Shown here one piece after another: positions 8,698 to 18,400 of a stretch of DNA of 64,000 nucleotides (position 1 is the stretch's first letter; every line of letters starts with the position of its first letter). The stretch is taken from assembly GCF_000383915.1 (NCBI RefSeq), contig NZ_KB912942.1, forward strand, positions 4,493,039 through 4,557,038, read 5' to 3'. Position numbers and translations under genes: made by a program. A model generated the notes under the pieces. The model made no database searches. It was given only the letters and a program-made list of their open reading frames with translations, and was not told the origin of the DNA. This stretch comes from Amycolatopsis benzoatilytica AK 16/65. Its GTDB lineage: Bacteria > Actinomycetota > Actinomycetes > Mycobacteriales > Pseudonocardiaceae.

Positions 8698-8834
8698 TCG
8701 CTCGGCGGCGCGGGTGGTCGGATTGGGACCGGACCCGAAGGTCGCCGGGCAATCCGGCATCCCGGGGACCGACGGCTCCGTGCGGTTGCCGGACTTCCCG
8801 CCCGCGGCGGCGAAAGCCCCGGACCGCCGGGGGC

Positions 8835-9233
8835 TCAGCTCCGCCGGGGGCGCAGCAACGCCACTCCCGCCACCAGCGCGCTCGTCGACGCCACATGCAC
8901 GCCCAGCGCCTTCCGATTCGGCGCCCACACCCCGGTCGTCGGCCCGCCTGACCACATCGCTGCCACGAAACCGCCTGCCGCGCACGCCATTGCGCGCCAC
9001 AGCGCGGGCGACCGGTCGGCCCCGGCCGACACCGCGCTGCCGATCGCGCCGAACGCACCCGTCGTGATCAGTGCTTCCCGCGCCAGGTGGTACTGCACGT
9101 GCCCTTCTCCGTGCCGGACTTCCGGCGCGCGATAGGTCGGGTCGGTGATGTGCCTGACCGTCTGCCACACCGAGGGCGCCGCCGCGAGCGCGCCGGCCAG
9201 GATCGCCGCGCGGCCAAGGGTTTCCCGCTTCAC
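8835..9233 (-). CDS. Small membrane protein of unknown function
   Basis: 132 residues with about four hydrophobic segments: AAILAGALAAAPSVW near the N-terminus, ALITTGAFGAIGSAVSAGA, AMACAAGGFVAAMWSG and ALVAGVALL near the C-terminus. HITDPTYRAPEVRHGEGHVQ forms a charged loop after the first segment. I do not recognise a named family. Its ATG overlaps the MarR gene stop (ATGA), so it is co-translated with that regulator and probably belongs to its regulon. Confidence 0.75.
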   Translation of the reverse strand: MKRETLGRAAILAGALAAAPSVWQTVRHITDPTYRAPEVRHGEGHVQYHLAREALITTGAFGAIGSAVSAGADRSPALWRAMACAAGGFVAAMWSGGPTTGVWAPNRKALGVHVASTSALVAGVALLRPRRS

Positions 9234-9742
9234 TCGTCGTCCCTTCCCTTGAGGTGGTGCGACACCTGGCGCAGCGCGTCATTGACCAGGTCGATGGTTT
9301 CCGGATCCAGCACGGCCGTGATCCCCCGTTCGATCTCGGTCTTGAGCGCGAAGGAAGCGAGCGCCTGCTGCTCGCCTTCCGGGGTCAGCGAGACGAGCAC
9401 CGAGCGCCGGTCGGCCGGGTCCTTGTCGCGACGGACCCAGCCGCGCGCCTCCAGCCGGGTGATCCGGTGGGTCACCGAGCCGGAGGTCAGTTCCACCAGT
9501 TCCATCACCTGCCCGGCGGTCAGCCGGTGCTCCGGTGCGCGCTTGAGCGCGGCGAGCATCTCCAGCTCCCACAGCTCGATGCCGTGCGCGGCCAGCTCGC
9601 GGCGCATCGCCACTTCCAGCTGGTGCGCGACCCGCCGCAACCGGTAGGCCAGCGATTTCGCGCCCAGCACGGTTTCGTCGCCGCCGCCGCGCCGGACGGC
9701 GTCCACCAGGTCGTCGACCGCGTCCCGGGATGAAGAGACCAC
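9230..9742 (-). CDS. MarR-family regulator of the divergent monooxygenase-pump pair
   Basis: 170 residues with the MarR winged helix: LWELEMLAALKRAPEHRLTA, QVMELVELTSGSVTHRITRL (recognition helix) and the wing GWVRRDKDPADRRSVLVSLT. It is divergent from the flavin monooxygenase-MFS operon, with inverted CTTGA-TCAAG type sites in the shared promoter region, so it probably represses both directions until a phenolic or antibiotic ligand binds. It is co-transcribed with the small membrane protein by a 4-base overlap. Confidence 0.92.
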   Translation of the reverse strand: MVSSSRDAVDDLVDAVRRGGGDETVLGAKSLAYRLRRVAHQLEVAMRRELAAHGIELWELEMLAALKRAPEHRLTAGQVMELVELTSGSVTHRITRLEARGWVRRDKDPADRRSVLVSLTPEGEQQALASFALKTEIERGITAVLDPETIDLVNDALRQVSHHLKGRDDE

Positions 9743-9762
9743 CGCCCCTCCTTTTTTCTCTC

Positions 9763-9798
9763 GACATCAAGATGGTGAGAGAATACCTTGATGTCAAG
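9763..9798. promoter_or_regulatory. MarR-type operator region between marR and monooxygenase
   Basis: Inverted arms GACATCAAG (9763-9771) and CTTGATGTC (9787-9795) separated by 15 bases; the right half forms its own near-perfect palindrome CTTGATGTCAAG (9787-9798). It lies 20 bases upstream of the marR start and 31 bases upstream of the monooxygenase start. Confidence 0.75.
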
Positions 9799-9829
9799 AC
9801 AGTTCGCACGGCGAGGACGAGGGGGAACC

Positions 9830-11275
9830 ATGGAGATCGAGGTCGCGGTGATCGGCGCCGGGCCGGTGGGCATGGCGGCGGCGGCGTTCCTGCACCGCGC
9901 GGGGGTCGCGGTGCGAGTGTTCGAGGCGAACCCGGACCGGGTACGGCATTCGAGAGCGACCACCGTCCATCCGCGCACGCTCGAAGTCCTCGACGCGCTC
10001 CCGGCCGCGGACGGCTCGCTGGCCGAACGCATGGTCGCGGAAGGAAACCCGGTACCGGCGGCGCATTTCGCGACGCTGCCGAACCGGTTGAGCTACGCCG
10101 GGCTGGACACGTCCTTCCCGTTCGTGCTGATGCTCCCCCAGTCGGTCACCGAGCGGCTGCTGGCCGGGTACCTCGCCGAACAGGGCGTCCCGGTCGAATC
10201 CGGCTGGCGGCTCGCCGGGCTCGCGCAGGACGAGGACGGCGTCACCCTCCTCTCGGAAACCGGCGACGCCCGGCGCGCCCGCTACGTCGTCGGGGCGGAC
10301 GGGGCGCACAGCGCGGTCCGGCACTCGCTCGGCGTCGGCTTCCCGGGCACCCCGGCGTCGACGATGGGTTTCCTCGCCGACGTCCGGCTGTCCCGGCCGC
10401 CGGCCCGCCCGCACAACTGGGACCTGGAACGCGGTTCCTACAGCGTGGTTCCGCTGCCGGGCGGCGTGTACCGGATATTCGGCCACGAACCCGCCGACGT
10501 CGGCCTCACCCCGGAGGAGGCCGCGCGCAAGCAGCGGGACCTTCCGGACGAGGCCGGGCTGCGGGTGCTCCTCGACCGGCTGGCCGGCGACGACTTCGGT
10601 CTCACCGAGGTGCTCTGGACCTCGCGGGCGGGCGACGCCACCCGGCACGCCGACCGGTACCGGGTCGGCCGGGTGTTCCTTGCCGGCGACGCCGCGCACG
10701 TGCACCTGCCGGCCGGCGGGCAAGGGCTGAACGTCGGCGTGCAGGACGCGGCGAACCTCGCCTGGAAGCTCGCCGCCGAAGCCGCCGGACGCGCCCCTCG
10801 GCGGCTGATCGACGGCCCGCAGTCCTACGACGCCGAACGGCGCCCGATCGCGATCCGGCTGGCCGCGAACACCCTGGCGCAGGCGGCTCTGATGGTCACC
10901 TTCACGCCCGGCGGGAAAGCGTTGCGCGACTTGATGTCCGACCTCATCGGCCGCGACGGCGACGCGGCGGGCGAACTGCGCGGCTGGCTGTCCGGACTGG
11001 ACATTTCCTACCCCGGGAACGGCGGTCTCGCCGGACAGCGAGTGCCCAATCTCCCGCTGGCGGATCATCGAACGCTCCATCGGGCACTGCATCCGGACCA
11101 GCTGACCCTGGTCACCTTCGGCGCAGCCGGGTCGGCGGTCCCCGCCGTGCGCTCGACGGCGCCGTGGCACGACGCGACCGCCGTCCTCGTCCGGCCGGAC
11201 GGCTACGCGGCGGAAGCATGGACCAGTCCCGAACCCGACATCGCTGCCGTCCTCGCCGAGTGGACGGAGCGTTGA
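9830..11275 (+). CDS. FAD-dependent aromatic monooxygenase (PHBH fold)
   Basis: 481 residues. FAD-binding motifs of class A flavoprotein hydroxylases: GAGPVGMAAAAFLHRAG near the N-terminus, the DG motif YVVGADGAHSAVRHSLG and the GD motif FLAGDAAHVHLPAGGQGLN with GVQDAANLAWKLA. Such enzymes hydroxylate aromatic rings of phenols, polyketides or antibiotics such as rifamycins and tetracyclines. ATG 9830 follows GAGGGGG; the earlier ATG at 9788 falls inside the operator and is unlikely. The MFS pump starts at the last base of its stop, so degradation or modification and efflux are coupled under one MarR regulator, suggesting detoxification. Confidence 0.9.
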   Translation: MEIEVAVIGAGPVGMAAAAFLHRAGVAVRVFEANPDRVRHSRATTVHPRTLEVLDALPAADGSLAERMVAEGNPVPAAHFATLPNRLSYAGLDTSFPFVLMLPQSVTERLLAGYLAEQGVPVESGWRLAGLAQDEDGVTLLSETGDARRARYVVGADGAHSAVRHSLGVGFPGTPASTMGFLADVRLSRPPARPHNWDLERGSYSVVPLPGGVYRIFGHEPADVGLTPEEAARKQRDLPDEAGLRVLLDRLAGDDFGLTEVLWTSRAGDATRHADRYRVGRVFLAGDAAHVHLPAGGQGLNVGVQDAANLAWKLAAEAAGRAPRRLIDGPQSYDAERRPIAIRLAANTLAQAALMVTFTPGGKALRDLMSDLIGRDGDAAGELRGWLSGLDISYPGNGGLAGQRVPNLPLADHRTLHRALHPDQLTLVTFGAAGSAVPAVRSTAPWHDATAVLVRPDGYAAEAWTSPEPDIAAVLAEWTER

Positions 11276-12714
11276 TGGGCACCGACACCGCACGCGGCCG
11301 CCTGGGGATCCTCGCGATCCTCTGCTCGAGCATTCTCGTCGTCGCGATGGACAACACCATCGTCAACGTCGCGCTGCCGGTCATCCGGGCCGACCTCGGC
11401 GCCTCGATCAACGGTCTGCAGTGGACAGTCGACGCGTACACCCTGGTGCTCGCGTGTTTCCTGATGCTGGCCGGCGCGACCGGCGACCGGCTGGGCCGCA
11501 AACGGGTCTTCCTGACCGGCCTGGTCCTGTTCGGCCTCGGGTCGCTGCTGTGCAGCCTCGCCCCGTCGATCGGCTGGCTCGTCGCCGCCCGGGTGGTGCA
11601 GGCGCTCGGCGGCGCGATGCTGAACCCGGTCGCGATGTCCATCATCACGAATGTCTTCCCGGACCCCGGCGAGCGGGCCCGGGCGATCGGGGTGTGGGGG
11701 TCGATCGTCGGCGTCTCGCTCGGGGTGGGACCGGTGCTCGGCGGGGTGCTCACCGAAAGCATCGGGTGGCGGGCGATCTTCTGGGTCAACGTCCCGGTGG
11801 TCGTCGCGGCCGTGGCGCTGACCGCGCGGTTCGTGCCGGAGTCTCGCGCACCCAAGCCGCGCCGCCCCGATCCGCTCGGCCAGCTGCTGGTGATCGTGCT
11901 GCTCGGGTCCGTGGTCACGGCGGCGATCGAGGGACAGCGATTCGGCTGGGGTTCGCCGCTCATCCTGGCCCTGGCGGCGTTGAGCGTCGCCGCGCTGATC
12001 GCGTCGATCTGGTGGGAGCTGCGGCGCCGCGAGCCCCTGGTCGAGTTGCGGTTCTTCCGCAGCGCACCATTCTCGTCGGCGACCGGCAGCGCGATCTGCG
12101 GGCTGGCCGCGTTCGGTACGTTCCTGTTCCTCTCGCCGCTCTATCTCCAGGAGGTGCGCGGTCTTTCCGCCCTGCAATCCGGCCTGATGCTGATCCCGAC
12201 CGCGGTCGCCGCCACCGTCGCCGCGCCGCTGGCCGGCCGCTTGGTCGCGCGGAAGGGCGCACGGATTCCGTTGCTGGCAGCCGGAGCCGCGATGACCGCG
12301 GTCGCGGTGCTGCTCGCGGCAGCGGCGGCGGACACTCCGTTGTGGCTGCTCGGAGTCGCGTACGGGGTGTTCGGATTGGGGACTGGGCTGCTGAACCCGC
12401 CGATCACGAACGCCGCGGTCAGCGGGATGCCGCGCTCGCAGGCCGGGGTCGCCGCGGCGGTCGCGTCGACCTCGAGGCAGCTAGGGCAAACACTCGGCGT
12501 CGCCGTCGCCGGAACGATCCTCGCCGCCGCAGCCGCCCCGCTGGCCGGTTACGCGGCCGCTTGGCGGGCGGTCGCCGGGGCCACGACGCTGATCATGGTC
12601 CTGGCCGTGGTCGCGACGACCAGCTGGGCACAGGCCGGAGCGGAGCGGGTAGCCCAGCGATTCGCAGACGAGCCAGTCGCCGAGCCAGCAGGCGGGCCGC
12701 CCCGCCCCCGCTAA
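11275..12714 (+). CDS. DHA2-family (EmrB/QacA) drug-proton antiporter
   Basis: 479 residues, fourteen predicted membrane segments. MFS motif A appears as GDRLGRKRVF, the DHA2 signature of helix 1 as VVAMDNTIVNVALPVI, and motif C-like GVSLGVGPVLGGVL in helix 5. It exports hydrophobic drugs in exchange for protons. It overlaps the monooxygenase stop by one base (TGATG) and so is in the same MarR-controlled operon. The final 30 residues are polar and proline-rich. Substrate is unknown; likely the monooxygenase substrate or product. Confidence 0.93.
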   Translation: MGTDTARGRLGILAILCSSILVVAMDNTIVNVALPVIRADLGASINGLQWTVDAYTLVLACFLMLAGATGDRLGRKRVFLTGLVLFGLGSLLCSLAPSIGWLVAARVVQALGGAMLNPVAMSIITNVFPDPGERARAIGVWGSIVGVSLGVGPVLGGVLTESIGWRAIFWVNVPVVVAAVALTARFVPESRAPKPRRPDPLGQLLVIVLLGSVVTAAIEGQRFGWGSPLILALAALSVAALIASIWWELRRREPLVELRFFRSAPFSSATGSAICGLAAFGTFLFLSPLYLQEVRGLSALQSGLMLIPTAVAATVAAPLAGRLVARKGARIPLLAAGAAMTAVAVLLAAAAADTPLWLLGVAYGVFGLGTGLLNPPITNAAVSGMPRSQAGVAAAVASTSRQLGQTLGVAVAGTILAAAAAPLAGYAAAWRAVAGATTLIMVLAVVATTSWAQAGAERVAQRFADEPVAEPAGGPPRPR

Positions 12715-12765
12715 GCCAAGCCACCCCGCCCTTTCCCCACTAAAGTGCACCCCGCGGGATCGCGT

Positions 12766-12972
12766 CGGCGTCCGGAGGGAGCGGTGTGACCGGCCCCCGG
12801 CCGGGCTCGCCGCTCCCTCCGGACGCCGGCTTAAAGGCGATCCCGCACGCGACGGCGAAGCCGGCGCCAAAGACACAGGTGTGACCGGCCCCCGGCCGGG
12901 CTCGCCGCTCCCTCCGGACGCCGACTTAAAGGCGATCCCGCACGCGACGGCGAAGCCGGCGCCAAAGACACA
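12766..12972. repeat. 95-bp tandem duplication with long inverted repeat
   Basis: A unit of 95 bp is present twice in tandem, 12783-12877 and 12878-12972, differing by one base (CCGGCTT versus CCGACTT). The 19-base arm CGGCGTCCGGAGGGAGCGG at 12766-12784 pairs perfectly with CCGCTCCCTCCGGACGCCG at 12810-12828 and again at 12905-12923 in the second copy, giving two mutually exclusive hairpins. It fills the gap between the MFS gene and the next TetR gene and ends eight bases before that start, so it is probably the TetR leader or a terminator duplicated into it. Confidence 0.9.
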
Positions 12973-12980
12973 GGAGTGAC

Positions 12981-13547
12981 ATGCCTACTGAGCGGGCGCC
13001 GCGCAAGCGTGATGCCGCGGCGACGAAAGCGGCGCTCCTCGACGCTGCCTCGGCCCTTTTCGCGGAGCGTGGCTTCGACCGCACGACGGTGCGTGACATC
13101 GCCACGCAAGCCGGCGTCAATCAGGCGCTGCTCTTCCGCTACTTCGGCAGCAAGGATGCTCTTTTCGAGCATGTCATGGCGAAGGGCGGGCTGACCCAGG
13201 TCGAAACCACTCCGCCGGAGCAGCTGTTCGCCACTGCGCTGCGGAGCCTGCTCGACCGCGATGACACCAGCTCTCGGTCCATTGAGACGTACCTGCGCTC
13301 GTCCGGCACCAGCCGGGCCGACGAGACCCTCCGTGCACGACTCGACGCCGAGTACACCCGGGCGCTGGCCGGTCTGACCGATGAGCCGGACGCCGAGTTG
13401 CGCGCCGATTTGGCGATGGCGTGGCTGTTGGGGATCGGCCTGGTGCGGTCGATCACGCGGAAGGAGCCGCTGGCCACCGCGTCCGCCGAGGACATCGAGA
13501 AACTCATCGCGCCTGCCGTGCGCACGCTGTTGGAGCGCTGCCGGTAA
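12981..13547 (+). CDS. TetR-family transcriptional regulator
   Basis: 188 residues. HTH region AASALFAERGFDRTTVRDIA and TQAGVNQALLFRYFGSKDALF. The C-terminal half contains a typical TetR helical ligand domain with DLAMAWLLGIGLVRSITRKE. ATG 12981 is preceded by CAGGAG directly after the tandem duplication. No divergent or downstream target gene is intact: the next sequence is a decayed phosphotransferase. The target and ligand cannot be inferred. Confidence 0.92.
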   Translation: MPTERAPRKRDAAATKAALLDAASALFAERGFDRTTVRDIATQAGVNQALLFRYFGSKDALFEHVMAKGGLTQVETTPPEQLFATALRSLLDRDDTSSRSIETYLRSSGTSRADETLRARLDAEYTRALAGLTDEPDAELRADLAMAWLLGIGLVRSITRKEPLATASAEDIEKLIAPAVRTLLERCR

Positions 13548-13553
13548 TTCGCT

Positions 13554-13830
13554 GTGTCGGCGCGGAATCCGTCGATCTTCCCGGCCGCCGCGGCCGGATT
13601 CGGCCGGTTGACGCACGAAGAGCTGCTCGCGGCCGACCGAGACCTCCTAGGCGAGCCCGGTGCCGCAATCCCGTTCGCGGACGGCTCGCTGCCGGTCTAC
13701 GCCGTCGGTCAGCGGCTGGCCTTGAAGCTCTAGCTGCTGGCCTACCGTGCCGAGCTGGCCACCGAGCGCACCATCCGCGAGGTCCTGCACGGGAACCGCC
13801 CATCCCGACCTGAACTGGTCGGCTACGGCT
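13554..13830 (+). pseudogene. Decayed aminoglycoside-phosphotransferase-like gene
   Basis: From GTG 13554 the frame encodes SIFPAAAAGFGRLTHEELLA, then GAAIPFADGSLPVYAVGQRL with ALKL and an in-frame TAG at 13731-13733. The same frame continues with AYRAELATERTIREVLHGNR. This matches the N-terminal nucleotide-binding strands of APH-family kinases (VYxVGxxxxLKLxP, then RAELATExxxLEVLHG). The catalytic loop and the C-terminal two thirds are absent. The stop codon plus truncation mark it as a remnant. From about 13830 to 13968 I recognise nothing, although the frame stays open. Confidence 0.6.
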
Positions 13831-13968
13831 ACCGCCCGGCCGAGCTGGGCCTGTGCTACTCCCGCCGCGGCCTGGCATACCCGCTGGCGAAACACCCGGG
13901 CAAATCCGGCCGGAAGATCACTTCCCGGCGCACACTGGCGATTGTTCCAGGCCAAAGGAGGCCCCGCG

Positions 13969-14211
13969 ATGAACCACCGGGAGCAAGCCACCCTCCGCGC
14001 CGTGGCGGGCGGCCACGCCGAGCTCAGTTGCAGCTGTGAGCCGGACCTGTTCGTGGACGGGCTCAGCTGCTGCGACCAGGCGACGGTCCGCGATCTGGTC
14101 CGCAAGGGCCTGATCGGGCCTGCCCGGCCGGGCAGGCACGGCGAACGGGTCCCGGCCGTCCTCACCCCGGCGGGCGAGCGCGCGCTGCTCGGGAAGCCGG
14201 TGGCGGCCTAG
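13969..14211 (+). CDS. Small cysteine-containing winged-helix-like protein
   Basis: 80 residues from ATG 13969, with AAAGGAGG eight bases upstream, the strongest ribosome-binding site in this area. It contains SCSCEPD and SCCDQ, four cysteines close together that could bind a metal, then VRDLVRKGLIGPARPGRHGE and VPAVLTPAGERAL, which looks like the recognition helix and wing of a winged-helix fold. No family name is recognised. It overlaps the convergent YigZ gene by four bases at the 3' ends. Confidence 0.7.
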   Translation: MNHREQATLRAVAGGHAELSCSCEPDLFVDGLSCCDQATVRDLVRKGLIGPARPGRHGERVPAVLTPAGERALLGKPVAA

Positions 14212-14834
14212 CCGCGCACCCACTTCTCCCCCAGTTCGACCGCGACCGCCTCGCCGCCGGTGAGGTCCGCGAGCCAGCCGGCGAAACGGCTCTCTTCGCC
14301 GGGCGGCAGGCCGACCTCGAAGTGCGCCGCCGCCTCGAAGCGGGTCTCGTGCAGCACATAGGGCGAGGACCGCAGGTCGTTCTCGAACCGGCCGGCCCGG
14401 CCATAGTCCATCTCGACGTCGAACAGCCGCAGCCGCCGGTACTCCACCAGTCCCACCGCGTCGAGCGCGTCCGACACCGCCTGTCCGTACGCCCGGATCA
14501 ACCCGCCCGCGCCCAGCAGCACGCCGCCGAAATGGCGGGACACCACCGCGACCGTGTCGGTCACCTCGCGCCGCCGCAGCACCTCCAGCATCGGGACGCC
14601 CGCGGTCCCGGCCGGCTCGCCGTCGTCGCTGGAGCGCTGGGTCCGCCCGTCCGGGCCAAGCACGAACGCGTGGCAATGGTGCCGCGCGGCCGGTTCGGCC
14701 TTCCGACGAGCCGCGATGACCTCGCGCGCGGCGGCCTCGTCAGCGACCGGAGCCAGCGCGCAGAGGAACCGCGAACGCCGGATTTCGATCTCGTGCAGCC
14801 CGGGCGCCGGCACGGACAGGTAACGATCAGCCAT
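14208..14834 (-). CDS. YigZ/IMPACT family protein (UPF0029)
   Basis: 208 residues. The UPF0029 signature region is present: ARHHCHAFVLGPDG, SSDDGEPAGTAGVPMLEVLR and VVSRHFGGVLLGAGGLIRAYGQAV, followed by a C-terminal DUF1949-like ferredoxin-fold half. Members relate to eukaryotic IMPACT, a regulator of Gcn2; the bacterial role is unknown, with proline dipeptidase and ribosome-associated roles proposed. The gene is monocistronic and convergent with the small cysteine protein. Confidence 0.9.
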   Translation of the reverse strand: MADRYLSVPAPGLHEIEIRRSRFLCALAPVADEAAAREVIAARRKAEPAARHHCHAFVLGPDGRTQRSSDDGEPAGTAGVPMLEVLRRREVTDTVAVVSRHFGGVLLGAGGLIRAYGQAVSDALDAVGLVEYRRLRLFDVEMDYGRAGRFENDLRSSPYVLHETRFEAAAHFEVGLPPGEESRFAGWLADLTGGEAVAVELGEKWVRG

Positions 14835-15416
14835 CGGCGCTCCGTGTCATGCCGACCAGTCAACCAGGCCGCACGGCCCGTCTTCCACCGCAGGTGCGCA
14901 GGCGTTTACGCAGGTCAGCTGGGTAGCTGACCGCTCCGCGGGAGCCCTGGCCCGACATATGGGAGTACCCCGCGTGCCGTCAACGTATGCGTGGCCTATC
15001 CCACCTGGGCGCAACGACGTATGTCGATTACAGCGAATTCACACTATCGTCATAAGACCCGGCGAACCCGGGAGCACCACCACGCGCCCGGTCGGCCCCC
15101 ACCACAACGGCCGACCGAGACCGGCTCGTGCCTGTACAGCGACGTGCAGACCTTCGATTCGCCGCCCATCGCCGTGCGGCTGCAGAACCATCCGGCTCCC
15201 CGGCCCGGTCCTCCGACCGGCCGCGGTCCGCCACGCACCGCGACGCATCGCCGCGCCGCCCCCCAAGGTGCGGCACCGTTCACGGTGCGCTTCCGGATGG
15301 TTTTTCCCTTCTCGACTGACCATCGCGGTTCCGGCCCACTTCGTTAACCGGTTCACTGACGAACCCCCAAATGGAGTGCAACCGGACCGTGCCAACGCCT
15401 TGGGAGGCGGCCAGCC
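14835..15416. other. Non-coding region and probable leader upstream of gltB
   Basis: 582 bases without a supported gene. Between the divergent YigZ and gltB starts it holds two adjacent hairpins: GGTCAGCT / AGCTGACC with loop GGGT at 14913-14932, and GCTCC-GCG-GGAGC at 14933-14945. Several short frames cross it, but none has a ribosome-binding site and gene-like composition together. The AT-richer stretch around 15018-15060 (TCGATTACAGCGAATTCAC, then TCGTCATAAG) is the best candidate promoter zone for gltB; I cannot fix the start site. Confidence 0.5.
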
Positions 15417-18400
15417 GTGACCCACCGTTCCAGCACCCCGGCCACTGACGGCCTCTACGACCCCGCTTACGAGCACGATGCCTGCGGGGTGGCGTTCGTC
15501 GCCGACCTGACCGGCCGCCGCGATCATCAGATCGTGGCGAAAGCCCTGGTCGCCCTGAAGAATCTGGAACATCGCGGCGCACGCGGGGCGGAACCGGACA
15601 CCGGAGACGGCGCGGGGCTGCTGATCCAGGTGCCGGATGCGTTCTACCGCGAGGTCGCCGGTTTCGAGCTGCCCGCCGAGGGGCGCTACGCCGTCGGCAC
15701 CGCTTTCCTGCCGCGGGACGAAAAGCGCCGCGGCCGCGCCATGACCACCATCGAGCGGATCGCCGCCGAGGAGGACATGCGCGTGGTGGGCTGGCGCGAA
15801 CTGCCGGTCGACACCGCGCACTGCGGGCCGACCGCGGCGCAGAGCATGCCGCACTTCACCCAGCTTTTCCTGGCCGGGCGCAAGAACAACATCGACGGTC
15901 TCGCCCTCGAACGCGCCGCCTTCTGCGTGCGCAAGCGCGTCGAGCACGAGCTGGCCGACGACAGCGAAGAAGGCGGGGTCTACTTCCCGTCCCTGTCTTC
16001 GCGCACGATCGTCTACAAAGGAATGCTCACCGAGCCGCAGGTCGAGAAGTTCTTCCTGGACCTCACCGACGAGCGCGTGACGAGCGCGATCGGCCTGGTG
16101 CACTCCCGGTTCTCCACCAACACGTTCCCGTCGTGGCCGCTGGCGCACCCGTACCGCTACGTGGCGCACAACGGCGAGATCAACACGCTCAAGGGCAACC
16201 GCAACTGGATGGACGCCCGCGAAGCGCTGCTGCAGACCGACCTGATCCCCGGCGACCTCAAGCGGATCTACCCGGTCATCACCCGCGGCGCGAGCGACTC
16301 GGCGTCCTTCGACGAGGTGCTCGAACTGCTGCACCTCGGCGGCCGGTCGCTGCCGCACTCGGTGCTGATGATGATCCCGGAAGCGTGGGAGAACCATCAG
16401 GAAATGGACCCCGCGCGCCGGGCGTTCTACGAGTTCCACTCCACGCTCATGGAGCCGTGGGACGGTCCCGCGCTGGTGGCGTTCACCGACGGCGCGCAGA
16501 TCGGCGCGGTGCTCGACCGCAACGGCCTGCGCCCCGGCCGCTACTGGGTGACCGACGACGGGCTCGTGGTGCTCGCCAGCGAGGTCGGCGTGCTCGAACT
16601 GGACCAGGCCAAGATCGTCCGGAAGGGACGGCTGGAGCCGGGCCGGATGTTCCTCGTCGACACCGTCGCCGGGCGGATCGTCGAGGACGAGGAAATCAAG
16701 GGCCAGCTGGCCGCCGAGCACCCCTACGACGAATGGGTCGACGCCGGGCTGCTCCGCCTGGACCAGCTGCCCGAGCGCGACCGCGAGGTGCCGCTGCACG
16801 CCGCGCTCGTGCGCCGGCAGCAAGCGTTCGGCTACACCGAGGAAGAGCTGGAAGCCATCCTCGAACCGATGGCCCGCACCGGTGCCGAGCCGATCGGGTC
16901 GATGGGCAACGATTCGCCACTGGCCTCGATTTCGTCCGGTTCGCGGCCGTTGTTCGACTACTTCATCCAGCTGTTCGCCCAGGTGACCAACCCGCCGCTG
17001 GACGCCATCCGCGAGGAACTGGTCACCGCGCTCGGCACGCAGATCGGCGCCGAGCCGAACCTGCTGGCCGCGGACGCGTCGTCGTGCCGCCGGATCGTGC
17101 TGTCGTTCCCGGTGCTGGACAACGACCAGCTGGCCAAGCTGGTGCACGTCAACGACGACGGCGACCTGCCGGAGTTCCAGGCGGTCACCGTGATGGGCCG
17201 GTACAACGTGCACGGCGGCGGCGAGGCGCTGCTGCAGCGCCTCGACGAGATCCGCGCCGAAGTGTCCGAGGCGATCGAGGACGGCGCGCGGCTGATCGTG
17301 CTGTCCGATCGCGGGGTCGACGCCGACCACGCGCCGATCCCGTCGCTGCTGCTCACCGGCGCGGTGCACCACCACCTGGTGCGGGAGAAGACGCGCACCC
17401 AGGTCGGCCTCATCGTGGAGGCGGGCGACGCGCGCGAGGTGCACCACATCGCACTGCTGGTCGGCTACGGCGTGGCCGCGGTGAACCCGTACCTCGCGAT
17501 GGCGACCGTCGAGGAAATGGCGCACCAGGGCCTCATCCCGGGCGTGACTCCCAAGCAGGCCACCGCGAACCTGATCAAGGCGCTCGGCAAGGGCGTCCGC
17601 AAGACGATGTCCAAGATGGGCGTCTCGACGGTGGCCTCCTACACCGGCGCGCAGATCTTCGAGGCGGTCGGCCTCGGCGCCGAAGTGATCGACACCTGTT
17701 TCACCGGAACCACTTCGCGCCTCGGCGGCGTCGGCTTCGACACCCTCGCCGAGGAGGTCGCGCTGCGGCACCGGCGGGCGTTCCCGGCCGACGGCGTCCG
17801 CGCCAGCCACCGCGAGCTGGAGACCGGCGCGGACTACCAGTGGCGGCGCGAAGGCGAGCCGCACCTGTTCAACCCGACCACGGTGTTCAAACTGCAGCAC
17901 TCGACGCGGTCCGGACGGTACGACGTCTTCAAGGAGTACACGCAGGCGGTCAACGACCAGTCCGAGAAGCTGCTGACGCTGCGCGGGTTGTTCGACTTCA
18001 AGTACGGCGAGCGGCAGCCGGTGCCGATCGAAGAGGTCGAGCCGGTTTCGGAGATCGTGAAGCGGTTCGCCACCGGCGCCATCTCCTACGGCTCGATCTC
18101 GATGGAGATGCACCAGACGCTGGCGATCGCGATGAACCGCCTGGGCGGCAAGTCGAACACCGGCGAGGGCGGCGAGGACCCGGAGCGGCTCTACGACCCC
18201 GAGCGCCGGTCTGCGGTCAAGCAGGTCGCCAGCGGCCGGTTCGGCGTCACCAGCGAGTACCTGGTGAACTCCGACGACATCCAGATCAAGATGGCGCAGG
18301 GCGCGAAGCCCGGCGAGGGCGGGCAGCTGCCCGGCGGCAAGGTGTACCCGTGGATCGCGAAGACCCGGCACTCCACGCCGGGCGTCGGGCTGATCTCGCC

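Noticed and set aside
12766..12972. Tandem repeat considered as a CRISPR array
   Set aside because: Only two 95-bp units with no spacers and no cas genes nearby.
14835..15416. Possible riboswitch or structured leader for gltB
   Set aside because: Only two short hairpins are visible and no known riboswitch core was recognised.
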